NCBI GenBank assembly: GCA_003427395.1
Contig: BFEA01000175.1
Span: 1,091,434-1,114,799 of the forward strand
Reading direction: 5' to 3'
Source of the DNA: Chara braunii
Lineage: Eukaryota; Streptophyta; Charophyceae; Charales; Characeae
DNA: 23,366 nucleotides
In this document: positions 1 through 9,358 of the stretch, one piece after another
Layout of the letters: the number at the start of each line of letters is the position of its first letter
Numbering within the stretch: the first letter of the stretch is position 1
Position numbers and translations under genes: made by a program
The notes under the pieces: model-generated
Database searches by the model: none
Seen by the model: only the letters and a program-made list of their open reading frames with translations
What the model was told of the DNA's origin: nothing

Positions 1-108
1 CAACATAATTAGAAAAAGAAAAGGTCGCGGCAGGGAAACGGGAAACGATGAAAACAACATAATTAGAAAAAGAAAAGGCCGCGGCAGGGAAACGGAAAAC
101 GATGAAAA
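1..108. repeat. 54-bp tandem repeat, two near-identical units
   Basis: Units 1-54 and 55-108 both run from 'caacataattag' to 'gatgaaaa' with only a couple of differences (gtcgcgg/gccgcgg, acgggaa/acggaaa). From 109 to about 235 the same purine-rich words (gcgggaaacgac, gaaaacgaaag) recur in degenerate form, so older decayed units probably follow. The tract is A/G-rich on the + strand. The Lys/Arg-rich open frame it creates (102-299) is compositional and is not called as a gene. The array may continue to the left of the window. Confidence 0.85.
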
Positions 109-262
109 CAAAAGGGAAAAAAAGGTTTCCAACAAAATTAAAAAGAGCCCGCGATGAAAAAACTCGCGAAAGCGGGAAACGACGAAAACAGAAGAAAACG
201 AAAGGCTATGGCAGCGGGAAACGACAAACTCCGAAGGGGAACAAAAACCAACAAAATAACAT

Positions 263-860
263 AGGACGAATTGGCGCGGCATTTATTTCACGATCTTAAA
301 TATTTTTTTATTTTTTAAAAATATTTCTCATAGAAAGATCACAACTTAATCTACAGACCTATCAATTTTCAAAGTTGTGGAGTCATCCTTCTGAGCGCGA
401 AAAATCGCAGAAGTTGGGGTACTTTTTCCGTTGGTTGTCACATGATACAGCAACAAAAAACCCCAAAAAATGTATATAGGACGAATTGGCGCGGCATTTA
501 TTTCACGATCTTAAATATATTTTTTAATTTTTTTAAATATTTTTCGTAGAAAGATCACGTTTCAGTCTACAGGCCTATCAATTTTCAGAGTTGTGGAGTT
601 TTTCTTCTGAGCGCAAAAAATCAATGAAGTTGGGGTACTTTTCCCGTTGGCTAACACGTGCAAGAATGACAAAAATGGACAGTGCAACAAAACGGCGCGG
701 CATTTATTTTACGGTCTTTTTTTTTTTTTTTTTTTTTTTTTGATATTTTTCCTGAAAAGATCACAACCTAATCTACGGGATCTCAAATTTTCAGAGTTTT
801 TCCTCAGTTCGTTTGAGCGCGAAAAATCGCCAGATTCATTGCTTGAAAATTGCAGGACTG
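263..860. repeat. ~215-bp satellite-like tandem repeat, three units
   Basis: The word 'ggcgcggcatttatt' recurs at 273, 488 and 694, giving periods of 215 and 206 bp. Each unit has the same order: the GC-rich word, an A/T-rich poly-T/poly-A stretch, 'agatcac', 'tcaattttca', 'gagcgc(g)aaaaaatc' and, in units 1 and 2, 'gttggggtactttt' followed by 'ccgttgg'. Unit 3 has a pure T run at about 717-740 and fades near 860 without the last block. No coding signal is present. The arrangement looks like a short satellite array or the terminal repeats of a larger element; neither can be decided from this window. Confidence 0.85.
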
Positions 861-1075
861 GACCCACCTGCCACACTGTGCAACGTTAGGGTTTGGACAC
901 ACAAGCACATTCTGACCTGTAAGCTGCCTGACGTCGGATACACTTCAAAAAGAAGCAGTCCCCAAAACCACAAAGGAACCCAATCCACCTGTGTGGTTAG
1001 GGCAGTTGCGTATTTCAAATTTGTGCGTAGGTTCAAACCCCAACAACAACCATTGATAGCAAACTTCAAAATATT
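861..1075. other. Unassigned 215-bp stretch with tRNA-like words
   Basis: No gene is recognised. Around 993-1045 there is 'tggttagggcagttg' followed about 35 nt later by 'ggttcaaacccc'. These resemble the A and B boxes of a polymerase III promoter as found in tRNAs and tRNA-derived SINEs. I could not fold a convincing cloverleaf (acceptor and anticodon stems do not pair), so no tRNA is called. Confidence 0.4.
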
Positions 1076-1223
1076 AATGTGTGTGTGTGCGTGCGTGTGT
1101 GTGTGGGGTGGATGGTGGGGGTGGGGGTGGGGGTGGGGGGGGGTCTATATGTGCGTGGGGGTGGGGGGGGGCGGGGGGGGCGGAACGCACCCACTGTGTG
1201 TGGGGGGGGGGGGGGGTGGGGGT
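1076..1223 (+). repeat. (GT)n microsatellite followed by G-run block
   Basis: About 28 bp of GT/GC alternation (1076-1104) is followed by repeated runs of 4-16 G separated by single T or short spacers up to 1223. The + strand therefore has many adjacent G-quadruplex-type tracts (for example four G5 runs separated by T at 1116-1140). Open frames across it encode only Gly/Val or Pro/His repeats and are not genes. Confidence 0.9.
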
Positions 1224-1785
1224 CTGAGGATGGAGGTGGGTGACTACCTGCGACGCACCCGCCACCCCGCTTCCTTTTGTCAGCGCCGACGCCGGAGAGA
1301 CCTGCGATAACGAAAAGAAACCGCCAAAACTTGCGCAAACGAAAAGAAACCGCCCGAAAAATGGAAGAAAGAAAACGAATTAAAATAAAAAACAAAAAGA
1401 AACTTGCAAAAACGAAAAGAAAAAAAAAGAAAAAACTTGCCGGCCTCTTATCGACGGCAGACGCTTCGCGATATTCGCTCCAATCGACGCCCACCGCCGC
1501 CTGGCCCCATGGGCGCACACTCTCGTTTCATGGCACGCTGTGAGCATTTCGGTACGCGCGCCCCTCTGCACACTCCCCCGCCCTGGATCGCCTTCATCCA
1601 CCACCCGTCATAAAAAAAAACGAATCCGGCGCGCGGCGGACCATCGGCCTTCCCTGCGGCCAATGCTGCTTAAGGGTTAGGAATACAAAGGGTAAGGATA
1701 GTTTACTGGTCACATTTGAAGAAGGGTGAGTAGAAGCACTTCCCTATGAGCAGATAGGCTATGGGTTAGACGAGCTTGACAATAG
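1224..1785. other. Intergenic, no gene recognised
   Basis: This stretch contains an A-rich purine segment (1300-1440) with a repeated word 'aacgaaaagaaaccgcc' at about 1309 and 1338, then a GC-rich segment (1440-1660). No protein family is recognisable in any frame. The left boundary of chromovirus copy 1 must lie near or beyond the right end of this stretch, but no LTR or TG...CA terminus could be identified. Confidence 0.5.
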
Positions 1786-2159
1786 CCCGGGGAGGGGACT
1801 GTGCAAGTTGTTGCAGCCTGTGGGGGAGGGCGCCAAGGAAAAGGTCGTGGTAGGTTTGAAGGTCGAGGACCCGCTGCCTAGAGGGGTGGCGGCGAAGGAA
1901 GCTATTACGTGGGAGGAAGGGGTAATGGTCCCTCACAAGGTGGTAGAGGTTCTCCCATTAATGGGGGTAGGGAAGAGGTAGGAGACCGTATCCTATGCGC
2001 CTAGGGATTGCTTAAGACAAAACCTGAAAAGAGATGAATATGGATGAGGAACTGTGGCGGGAATTATTAGAAGCACGCCAGTGTTTCAAATGTGGTGACC
2101 CCAACCACATAGTCCCTTTCTGTCATGAATATAGGTACCGAAAAGGGAGAAGCCAGTAG
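1786..2159 (+). pseudogene. Gag C-terminal remnant: Gly/Arg tail and CCHC knuckle
   Basis: Frame 1 from 1786 gives a Gly/Arg-rich segment with RGG-like words (GGRQGKGRGR, GGRGNGPSQGGRG), broken by a stop near 1879. After a frame change, frame 3 gives CFKCGDPNHIVPFC at 2082-2123, a canonical CX2CX4HX4C nucleocapsid zinc knuckle, ending at a stop at 2157. In retrotransposons this region binds element RNA and packages it into the capsid. The capsid (CA) domain is not recognisable upstream. The match to a Gag end is firm because the protease follows directly in the same order seen in intact elements. Confidence 0.8.
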
Positions 2160-2209
2160 AGGTTGCAATTGCCTCTATGGGGACTTCAGACACAGATAGG
2201 TAGGGAGAT

Positions 2210-2941
2210 ATGCACGCAAGAGAGACACCCTCCTGTCTGAAGATCCAAATGGTAAAGACTGATGTACGCCCCCACCTAGTTAGTTGTCCAAAGTTTGCTT
2301 GTGTTAGGACCTCTCTAGGTGGCTCCCTTGCAGGCATAGGTGATGAGTTGATCACTCGTCGGAGTCGTCGCCACGCTTGGGCCGAGATAAAGAAGAAGTT
2401 GAAGGGGCAACTAATAATAGGAGATGTAGAAGTTCATAGAGAGAAAGTAGGCGCATTGATAGATAGTGGCTCCACGCACAATTATATTAGTCGAAAAGGG
2501 TTGCTGAAGATGCACCTCGGCATGAAGGTTAAGAAGTTGGACGAGCGGATAGTGAATAAGCTGGCCGACAACAGTGAGATGATCGTTAACGAGTATGTTG
2601 AAGGGATAAAGGCATACTTTCAATTAGAGACAGGGACTATAGTTGAAAGAGTGTTGCATTCCCTGACCCTCCTAGTGGAAGATAGCCTCCCTTTCGACAT
2701 AAGCCTAGATATAGATTGGGGTAACGTTGCATGCGCAAATATAAAGTTGGGTGAGAATGAGTGTTGGCTGCCCAGTCCCGCATGTGGGAAAAATAAAATG
2801 CGGTTATATCATGTGTCCGATGTAGAAAATCATTTATCCCATTGTTGTATGAGTGCCCCTGCATTCGTCTGACATGTGTTCAAGAACGAGCTTATTAACC
2901 AAGTATTTGTTGCATAGGTTAGACCGGTGAGTGAAGGCAAA
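2210..2941 (+). pseudogene. Retroviral-type aspartic protease (copy 1)
   Basis: Frame 2 carries a pepsin-like retropepsin domain: KLKGQLIIGD...GALIDSGSTHNYIS, with the catalytic Asp-Ser-Gly triad near 2462-2470, followed by LLVEDSLPFDISLDIDWG, which corresponds to the second conserved strand (usually LG-x-DW). It would cleave the polyprotein in virus-like particles. The frame closes at TGA 2870, where copy 2 reads an Arg-type codon in the equivalent position, and again at TAG near 2918. The first ~60 codons (2210 on) are unassigned linker. Copy 2 has the same domain from just after the active site, which supports the boundaries. Confidence 0.85.
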
Positions 2942-3534
2942 AGAGAAGAAGAAGCAATGTCACTCGAAGTGAAGAAGTTGCTAGACGAGTTTGTTGATGT
3001 GGGAGAGTCTCATGTCGGTGTAGTTGATAGAGACATCAAACACCGCATTGACGTTGAGCCTGGTAGTAAGACTCGTAAGGGCCCCATCTATCGAATGTCT
3101 CACATGGAAAATTTGATGAGTTGCTCCAGCAACTAGACAAACTCATAGAGAAGGGGTGGATTAAGCCAAGTTCGTCGTCATATGGCATACTGGCTCTTTT
3201 CGTAAAAAAAAAAGAAGGCGGCCTACGAATGTGTATCAACTATAGGGGACTCAATGCGATCACCGTAAAAAATGCAGGACCTTTGCCTAGGATTGACGAC
3301 TTACAGGATAGAGAGCAGGGTTGCAAGTATTTCTCGAAAATAGATTTGAAGTCGGGGTGCCACCAGATAGAGGTACAACCCCAAGACCAGCACAAAACGA
3401 CATTTAGAACTACTTATGACCACTATGAGTTTATGGTCATGTCGTTTGGTCTGACTAATGCACCTACTACTTTCAGGCGTTGCATGAACGACCCCTTTTG
3501 TGATTGGTTAGATACGTTGGTGGTTGTTTATTGA
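2927..3534 (+). pseudogene. Reverse transcriptase N-terminal half (copy 1), cut by a LINE
   Basis: Frame 2 (2927-3113) ends in KTRKGPIYRMS, the entry to the gypsy RT. A 1-nt frame change near 3107-3113 moves the reading to frame 1 (to 3534), which contains LDKLIEKGWIKPSSS, LFVKKKEGGLRMCINYRGLN, PLPRIDDL, KYFSKIDLKSG (first catalytic Asp) and MSFGLTNAPTTF. The frame stops at LVVVY, exactly where the YxDD box should begin, and a LINE follows within about 15 nt. The domain therefore lacks the second and third catalytic Asp, the thumb and the connection. Cys replaces the usual Tyr in SG-Y-HQI. Confidence 0.92.
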
Positions 3535-3788
3535 GATGTTTTTATGTTTTTTTTTTTTATATATATAAATAAAGCTCCGATCTATTGGTGGGGAGCAGCA
3601 CCTGCTGGAAAACAGGTCCAGCGTCCCTTACATATAACTTTGATTGAACATAGTATCAATCCAAATTTTCATATCCTAGCAAGGTGCTGTTGTAGATGCC
3701 TCTTCAGTCAATACAAAATGATCGCCGGAAAGGAATGATTAACCCAACATCTATCTCCATAAACTCCTACCTTTCTAATGAAAACCGC

Positions 3789-4560
3789 CTATCTTCCTCC
3801 CTCTTCCCCTCCAAACCATCCTAGATCCACTAGAGCCATAGCAGATGGAGAAAAAGGGTCAGACAAAAACTCAGGTGATCTCAAAGAAGCTCCTGGCTGG
3901 ATATCAAACCAATTATGAAAAGTGATCTGGTAATCTCGCTTAAAAGTCCCCTGTTCTCCTTCTCCTCCTGGCCACACCACCTTCCCTAGTTTTCCCCCTG
4001 ATGCATCCCCTAAACATTCCAAATTGAATTTCGAGATTCTCTGTATGATATCTTTTTCTTTTTTATATTCAATCATTTTAACTTTCGTCTTTTCCCATTG
4101 AAATCTGATTTCAGATTGCACAAATTGTTGAATTATATCTACCACCTCTTGTTTTCCAATTATAACTCCCTCGATGACACTTATACATCTCTTATGCCAC
4201 AACGCCCATAGCACCGCTTTCCTGCTTAAATGAAATAGGTTCTTTTGAAAATCAGATAACTCAATCAGTGTGGGATTCCAGTGTCCAAAAAGAATAGCCC
4301 TCCACTCCCATGGCCAGTCTAAGCCTGTCAGTCTTCTCCATACATAATCCCATAATCTCCAAAGCAATACAGAGCCTGGGCATTGTAGGAAAATATGTTC
4401 AATTGTTTCTCTGATTTTCCTACTTGGGAAGGCTTGAACACATGATCTGCACCATGGTACTGCCTTACCCTTTTGTTGAAAAGAAGAGTGGTCTATTAAC
4501 CAATCATTAGTGGGTAGACACCTGTGTATTATTTGCCACTGTAAGGATGCAAACTTGGCT
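3789..4560 (-). pseudogene. LINE ORF2 C-terminus: zf-RVT zinc-binding region
   Basis: The minus-strand frame ending at 3789 contains WCRSCVQAF...ETIEHIFLQCPG (about 4455-4380), a CX2C...HX4C pattern typical of the zf-RVT domain at the end of plant LINE ORF2 proteins. It is followed by LLWRLWDYVW and by FQKNLFHLSRKAVLWALWHKRC. The last ~80 residues (Gly/Asp-rich) have no family match that I recognise. About 230 nt of 3' untranslated sequence separate the stop from the A tail at 3547. Confidence 0.8.
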
Positions 4561-4706
4561 GGCCTTTCTCTGATGCCCTTACACTACTTCACTGGTTTGA
4601 TCAGATCCTTGTTTATATTTAGGTGTCTATACCATCGATCTTGTAATATTTCTGACACCTCTATTTTAGGGCGAAGTAGCCTATAGAAAGCCTTTACGAT
4701 CAAGGA

Positions 4707-5332
4707 TTAAAGTCTTAGGGGTTTATTTATCTTGTTTAGCCACCATACCCATTCAACTGGATCTAAGGGAAGTTCCGGTATGGGACACTGAGGTAGAAAA
4801 ATTTGCCACTTTTTTGTTTCCGTACAATATATGACTCTTATTCTAAATATTTCTTCAAAATTTGAGGGGATGACCGTATCTATCTCCTTGTTAGAAATTT
4901 TGTTGACTTTCTGGATCTTAAAAATATTTACCAGGGCACCTTCTTTGTGTACATCCATGATTTGTCCTACTGACTTGGTTCCATCCCGACGATTTATACA
5001 CACCCAGTCTGCTGTTTAAAACACCGGGCCTTTTTTAAGCAGCATTGTCCAAGCCAAGGGAATAGATGAAATGACTTCTTCCAAATTATTCATTAGATTG
5101 TGTGCATATTTAATCCCTTTTCTAAGTTCTTCTACAGTTTTCCAAGTTTTATTAACCGGGTCTCACAGATCTTTAACTCTTACTACCCCATTCCTGACCC
5201 AATTTAACCAAGAGGATTCCGAGCTTATAAAGACTCTACCATTGTGATTAGTATCCATCTATTACCAAAAAGAGGTTGTCGTAGGACTTCCTCGAATGTT
5301 TCAGGTATGGCCTTATCCGGTAAAGGCATCTC
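4707..5332 (-). pseudogene. LINE ORF2 remnant: linker after RT
   Basis: Downstream of the TGA at 5333 the minus strand still reads EVLRQPLFGN, matching the right-hand LINE at about 21400, and then NWVRNGVVRV after an indel. A further frame (5003-4707) gives CPIPELPLDPVEWVWW, comparable to the DPAEWEW segment at 21938-21958 on the + strand. Several stops and at least two frame changes break this part. No separate function is implied; it is the poorly conserved connector between RT and the zinc-binding end. Confidence 0.75.
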
Positions 5333-6496
5333 TCACCAGGTTTTCAATAGGTTAGCCCACAAGCCATCCAGTCTAAGATCTCTCTTGGCCTCACCTCTCG
5401 CCCTTGTGTTATTTTGATGCATTCGGGTACGTGGAATAGACCAATATCTGTCCTTTATCCATGTCACGGGATGCACTTCCTCTGTGGTTTGAGGGGCCAA
5501 TCTACGGATCTGCTCCAATGCTAGATCCCGCCATGGTATATTTGTAGTTAGAATTAGACGTTTGACCACTTGAAGTGCCAAGGCCTGACACTGTGTTTTT
5601 GGGTCAACAAGTCTAATCCCTCCTTTGGTCTTTGGCTGGATTAAAGTCTTCCAGGCAACTCTTGGAATTACATGTGGTAGCTCGTGATCCCCTCTCCAGA
5701 AAAAGGCTGCAAGCTGTTTTTGTATATCCTTTGTGGATTTCGTACTCAAAGGCCATAACAATGATTTGTACCAGATCGACGCTAAGACCACATTATTAAT
5801 TATCAGTGCTCTCCCAAAGATTGAGGTGTGCTTATTTTTCCAATCCCTCATTTTTTCCAGTGCCGGAGAAGAGATCCATAAATCATTAGAGTTCGGCTTA
5901 CCTTGTGATGCTAGAATTATCCCTAACACCCTTATGGGTGCTTCTAACGGGACCCATTTAATATTAGGGAGCTCTGGAGGTCTCACTCCTTGTGAATGGA
6001 TCCACCATCCTAATGTTTTGTTTCCCCAATTAACCAACATATCTGATAAGGCCGAAAATCTATCCATTATTGCTTTAATTTCCTCGAAATTAGTTTTGGA
6101 GGCCTCCATCATGATTGTCAAATCGTCCGCAAACATGGAATAGATTGGGATTGTCTCCTTAGGAAGGTTAGCTATCTTCAACCTTTGAATATTAAGGTTT
6201 TCTCTCAAGTTTACTCCTAATGCTTCCATGATGATAACAAAGAGGAAGGGGGCTAAGGGATCTCCCTGTCTAACCGATCTCTGAAGAGGGATTTCTGGTG
6301 ACAGTAAACCATTCACTTGTACCCTGGTAGTGGCATTTTAGTGCAAAATTCGAATCCATCTCCTCATTTTAGGTCCAAAATCTAACTTAGTTAGACATGC
6401 TTTCAGAAAACGCCAATCAACATGATCGTAAGCTTTTTCGAAATCTATAAATACAAAGGCCGCATTGCTCTGATTTTGTCTCAATAACTTAATTGT
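5333..6496 (-). pseudogene. LINE ORF2 remnant: RT core with FADD box
   Basis: The same minus-strand frame as the preceding piece reads FVFIDFEKAYDHVDW (catalytic Asp, about 6440) and, after a TAA near 6317, LQRSVRQGDPLAPFLFVIIMEA and SMFADDLTIMMEAS, with the FADD catalytic box at 6122-6133. It continues through the thumb (AFFWRGDHELPHVIPRVAWKTL) to a TGA at 5333 that replaces a Trp codon by comparison with the right-hand LINE. The RT would copy element RNA at a nicked target. Both metal-binding acidic motifs are present, but the ORF cannot be read through. Confidence 0.92.
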
Positions 6497-7390
6497 TTAA
6501 TTAATCAGGAGCACATTATCTTGTATATTTCTCCCCTGAATAAACCCTGTTTGAAAAGGATGAATGATGTCGGTCATTACCGGAATGAATCTGTTAGCTA
6601 TTGCCTTAGCTAGCATTTTATATACCACAATTAATAAAGTGATTGGTCTATAATTCCTTATATTTGTCTTATCTCCTTTTTTGTATAAAAAGGTTATAAT
6701 TCCTTGACCCACAATCTCTCCCATACATCTTGACTCCTGAACCTGTTTGTAAAATTCCATGAGATCCTCTGCCAAATTTGCCCACATTACCTCCCATAAT
6801 TTCTTAGGCAGACCATCTATCCCTGGAGTTTTATCCTCATCCATTTGCAGTAGAGCAGTCCATATTTCTTTTTTAGTGATTGGGGCTTCCAATTTTTCTT
6901 TTTGTTATGGAGTTAATTTCTGTGTAAGAGGTTCGAGGAAGTCCCTTGTTTCTTGGTCTGGTATGGTTGGATCAATCGTAGATGTATAGAGTTTTTTGAA
7001 AAAATCATAAGCCACTTTTAGACCACCAGCCGAAGAGATTGGTTCAAGGTGTGGAGATAATCTAGGATCAATCAGAGCTTCTATGTTTGTTCTTTTAACC
7101 CTTGCTCTAGCAAGGGTAAAAAAAGAGGAGTCCATTTGGCCTTCTGACTGGTGTCTGGATAATTTACTCCTGATGAGGTAACCTTGCCACCTATTTTGGG
7201 CTAGGGTGAAGAGTTTATTCCTGAGTTCTAGTATGTCCTCTGATGATTGAATAGTTTCCGAATGATCTTGTTGTTCGTATTTAAGTATTTTCTCCTGAAT
7301 TTCCATTTCTTGTTCGTGTTTTTTTTTAGCAACTTGTTTGGAAAATTCATTGCATTTTTTTGCTAAAAAACATAATCCACAGTTGAACAA
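6497..7390 (-). pseudogene. LINE ORF2 remnant: linker and RT fingers
   Basis: One minus-strand frame is open from 7390 to 6497 except for a TAA at 6905-6907. The first part (AYDFFKKLYTS etc.) is the linker between EN and RT. The second part has DEDKTPGIDGLPKKLW, ITFLYKKGDKTNIRNYRPITL, YKMLAKAIANR and HPFQTGFIQGRNIQDNVLLIN, which are RT blocks 0-3 of L1-type elements. The corresponding blocks in the right-hand LINE lie at 19840-20190, with clearly diverged residues. The frame continues into the RT core piece beyond the stop at 6497. Confidence 0.92.
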
Positions 7391-7392
7391 GA

Positions 7393-8230
7393 TGTTACCG
7401 AAAGTTCATACGAAACTTTACGATAATCGCTGCACGTTTGCGTAGGCTACTGAGGAAAGAGACAGTCTGGAAATAGGATAAAGACTGTACCTCCACCTTT
7501 AAACCACTAGTACCTTTGCCGCATGGGAAAATAGCAGGCCTCGGGTGGGCCTCCGACCTTTTCGGAGGCCGAAATGAAACGACGGTCGTCGATCAGAGTT
7601 TTCAATGGCAGCCGTCGTCGGGCCCGACCTTCGAAATTTTAGGAGTTTGGGAAAACGTCAATTTTTCCCGATTTTCCCCACACTGGCGGAGGTACTAGTG
7701 GTTTAAGAAGCTAAATAAGTGTTTGATTGAGTATCATGTTCTAAGAATAGCTGATCCATCTTTGCCTTTCATAGTTACGACATACGCAAGCAAATACGGG
7801 ATTGGTGCAGTACTCCACCAGAATGATGGTGAGGGGTACAAACCCGTAGAGTTTATGACATGTAGACTTCCCAATGAGAAGATCGCGGCCTAGATGTATG
7901 AGAGATAGTTATTTGCTCTGAGACAGACCATGAATCATTGGCGACACTACCTCCTAGGACGTCATTTCAAAGTCTACTCTGACCCCGAGACACTTCGCTG
8001 GTTAAAAACCCAGGCTCGAATGTCGCCTAAGTTTACTAGCTAGGGTGGGGAGATCGATCAATTTGATTTCTAGCTTAAGCCAGCTAAGGGTAAGTATACT
8101 GTCGATTCTGATGCCCTAGGAGACGTGCAGATTATTGGTGCTATAGTGACATATCTTGGTGCTGGCGCTGAACTGCAGGAGCAGATTAGGACCACCTATG
8201 CTGACGATCCGATTTTTAGTACATAAAAAT
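7393..8230 (+). pseudogene. RT end and RNase H (copy 1), with MITE inserted
   Basis: Sequence from about 7394 ('ttaccgaaagttc') matches copy 2 at 14530, where it encodes NYYRKFVQNF at the RT/RNase H connection. After the MITE (7503-7702), frame 1 from 7762 reads LPFIVTTYASKYGIGAVL, GYKPVEFMTCRLP, RHYLLGRHFKVYSDPETLRWLKTQ and EIDQFDF, the RNase H domain. The usual first catalytic Asp (TDAS; IDAS in copy 2) is Tyr here. Internal stops occur at several points (for example after KIAA and after YER). The domain is inactive as read. Confidence 0.88.
7503..7702. mobile_element. 200-bp MITE with perfect terminal inverted repeats
   Basis: The ends ACCACTAGTACC (7503-7514) and GGTACTAGTGGT (7691-7702) are exact reverse complements; the match runs to 13 nt and extends imperfectly to about 25 nt (left TTTGCCGCATGGG, right complement TCCGCCAGTGTGGG). 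TTAA flanks both sides (7499-7502 and 7703-7706). The empty site is visible in copy 2 as 'accttcaagaag' (14612-14625), so this is a real insertion into the chromovirus pol region. The duplication can be read as TTAA, or as TA with AACCACTAG termini. The interior has a 9-bp hairpin (7548-7556/7562-7570) and the palindrome GTCGGGCCCGAC near 7617. It encodes no protein, so it must have been moved by another element's transposase. Confidence 0.9.
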
Positions 8231-8237
8231 TGACAAG

Positions 8238-8651
8238 GTGCAGAAGGCACCGCATGAAGTCCCAGACTATAGGGTAACTGAAGGGTTATTGTTTGAAAAG
8301 ACAAATGCGCACGACCGTTTGTGTATACCGCGTAATGAGGAAGTCCGCAATTTGATATTTGGAGAATGTCATAATACCGAGGGACATTTCGGTTGGCGGA
8401 AGACTTATGCTAACCTCCTTCGTTACTATACCTGGGTAGGTATGAAACATGACTGCATAGCCTATGTCCAAGGTTGCAAAGTGTGTCAGAGAAACATGAG
8501 TTCCACACAACCTCCCCTAGGACTTCTAAGACCACTACCTACACCATCGGGTCCCCAAGACTCCTTGTCAATAGACTTTATGGACACTAAGGTTAGAAGT
8601 AGGAATGAGAAGAGTCAAGTGATGGTTCGCAATTTTTGCTCCTCTTGGTAA
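8238..8651 (+). pseudogene. Integrase: HHCC zinc domain and start of core (copy 1)
   Basis: Frame 3 reads KAPHEVPDYRVTEGLLFEK, then GECHNTEGHFGWRKTYANL and YVQGCKVCQRN, the HHCC zinc-binding domain of retroviral-type integrases, followed by GLLRPLPTP and LSIDFMDT, which holds the first catalytic Asp. After SQVMV the reading is lost; by comparison with related elements about 25 residues of the core are missing between 8625 and 8666. The enzyme would insert the cDNA. The left part continues from the RNase H frame after a frame change near 8226. Confidence 0.9.
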
Positions 8652-8665
8652 TTAGAGAATCTCTC

Positions 8666-9358
8666 AACCACTGGGTGAAGGACTATGGACATCCTTTAAC
8701 TATCGCGAGTGATAGAAATGCACGGTTCACTAGTCAGCACTGACAACAACCGATGAGTGTGCACGGGTCTAAGCTGACTAAGACCGAGCAGATATACAAA
8801 GCACTTCGGCAAGTGCTGCGTATGTACATCAGGCCCGATCAGATTGACTGGGATGAGCATCTTCCCAAGGTGGCTAGCGCCTAAAATAACTCTGTGCACC
8901 TGGCTACTGCCAGGACTCCTAACGAACTGCATAGGGGATGGAGTCCTAGGCGTCCTATTGGCTGTTTGAGCCCAGATCAGATCCAAAGATTACCGCCCGA
9001 CACGAGGCTATTTGCTGCACAATATGAGAAAGACTTAGAACAAGTGAGAGAAAATATAAGGAGAGCTCAACATCAGATGGTTGAGCAAGCGAATAAGCAT
9101 CCCATACCGTCACAATTTGCTGTAGGGGACTTAGTCTGGGTTAAGTCCAAAGAATTTCTCCCGGAGGAGAATACATCGCCGAAATTGCTACCTGCGTATA
9201 GGGGGCCATGGCAGGTTTTAGATGTAATTGGTGACGTGGATGGACCCTCCTATGTTGTAGAGATTCCACCTCATCTCCATAACCTGTGTTTCATGCTTAG
9301 TCCCATCCATTATACCAAAGAGTCGTCAAGAAACCTTAGCTCTTCCGTGGATTCTTGA
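8666..9358 (+). pseudogene. Integrase core remainder and C-terminal domain (copy 1)
   Basis: Frame 2 reads NHWVKDYGHPLTIASDRNARFTSQ (second catalytic Asp), then KTEQIYKALRQVLRMYI, where Glu is the likely third catalytic residue, DEHLPKVASA, NNSVHLATARTPNEL, FAVGDLVWVKSKEF and AYRGPWQVLDVIG, the GPY/F-type C-terminal domain. Stops occur near 8741 (TGA) and 8883 (TAA). The stretch from 8894 to 9358 is uninterrupted. It ends in SSVDS at a stop created in the first unit of a 103-bp tandem duplication. Confidence 0.88.

Larger units (their letters stand above)
3547..7392 (-). mobile_element. 5'-truncated L1-type LINE inside chromovirus copy 1
   Basis: Read on the minus strand, this segment runs from the linker after an endonuclease domain (7390) through RT and a zf-RVT zinc-binding end to an A-rich tail, which appears on the + strand as T12 at 3547-3558 preceded on its inner side by a TA-rich stretch. 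ORF1 and the EN domain are absent, as expected of 5' truncation during target-primed reverse transcription. Both flanks are chromovirus copy 1: RT stops at 3534 and sequence matching copy 2 at 14527 resumes at about 7394. It belongs to the same broad clade as the LINE at 15244-23366 but is clearly a different family. At least four in-frame stops and several frameshifts make it dead. Confidence 0.88.

Noticed and set aside
102-299. Lys/Arg-rich 65-codon open frame
   Set aside because: It lies within the purine-rich 54-bp repeat region and its composition follows the repeat; no family resemblance.
1-860. CRISPR-like array
   Set aside because: Repeats are directly adjacent without unique spacers, and the context is eukaryotic.
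813-1518. Gly/Val-rich and Pro/His-rich open frames on both strands
   Set aside because: They are translations of the GT and G-run low-complexity block.
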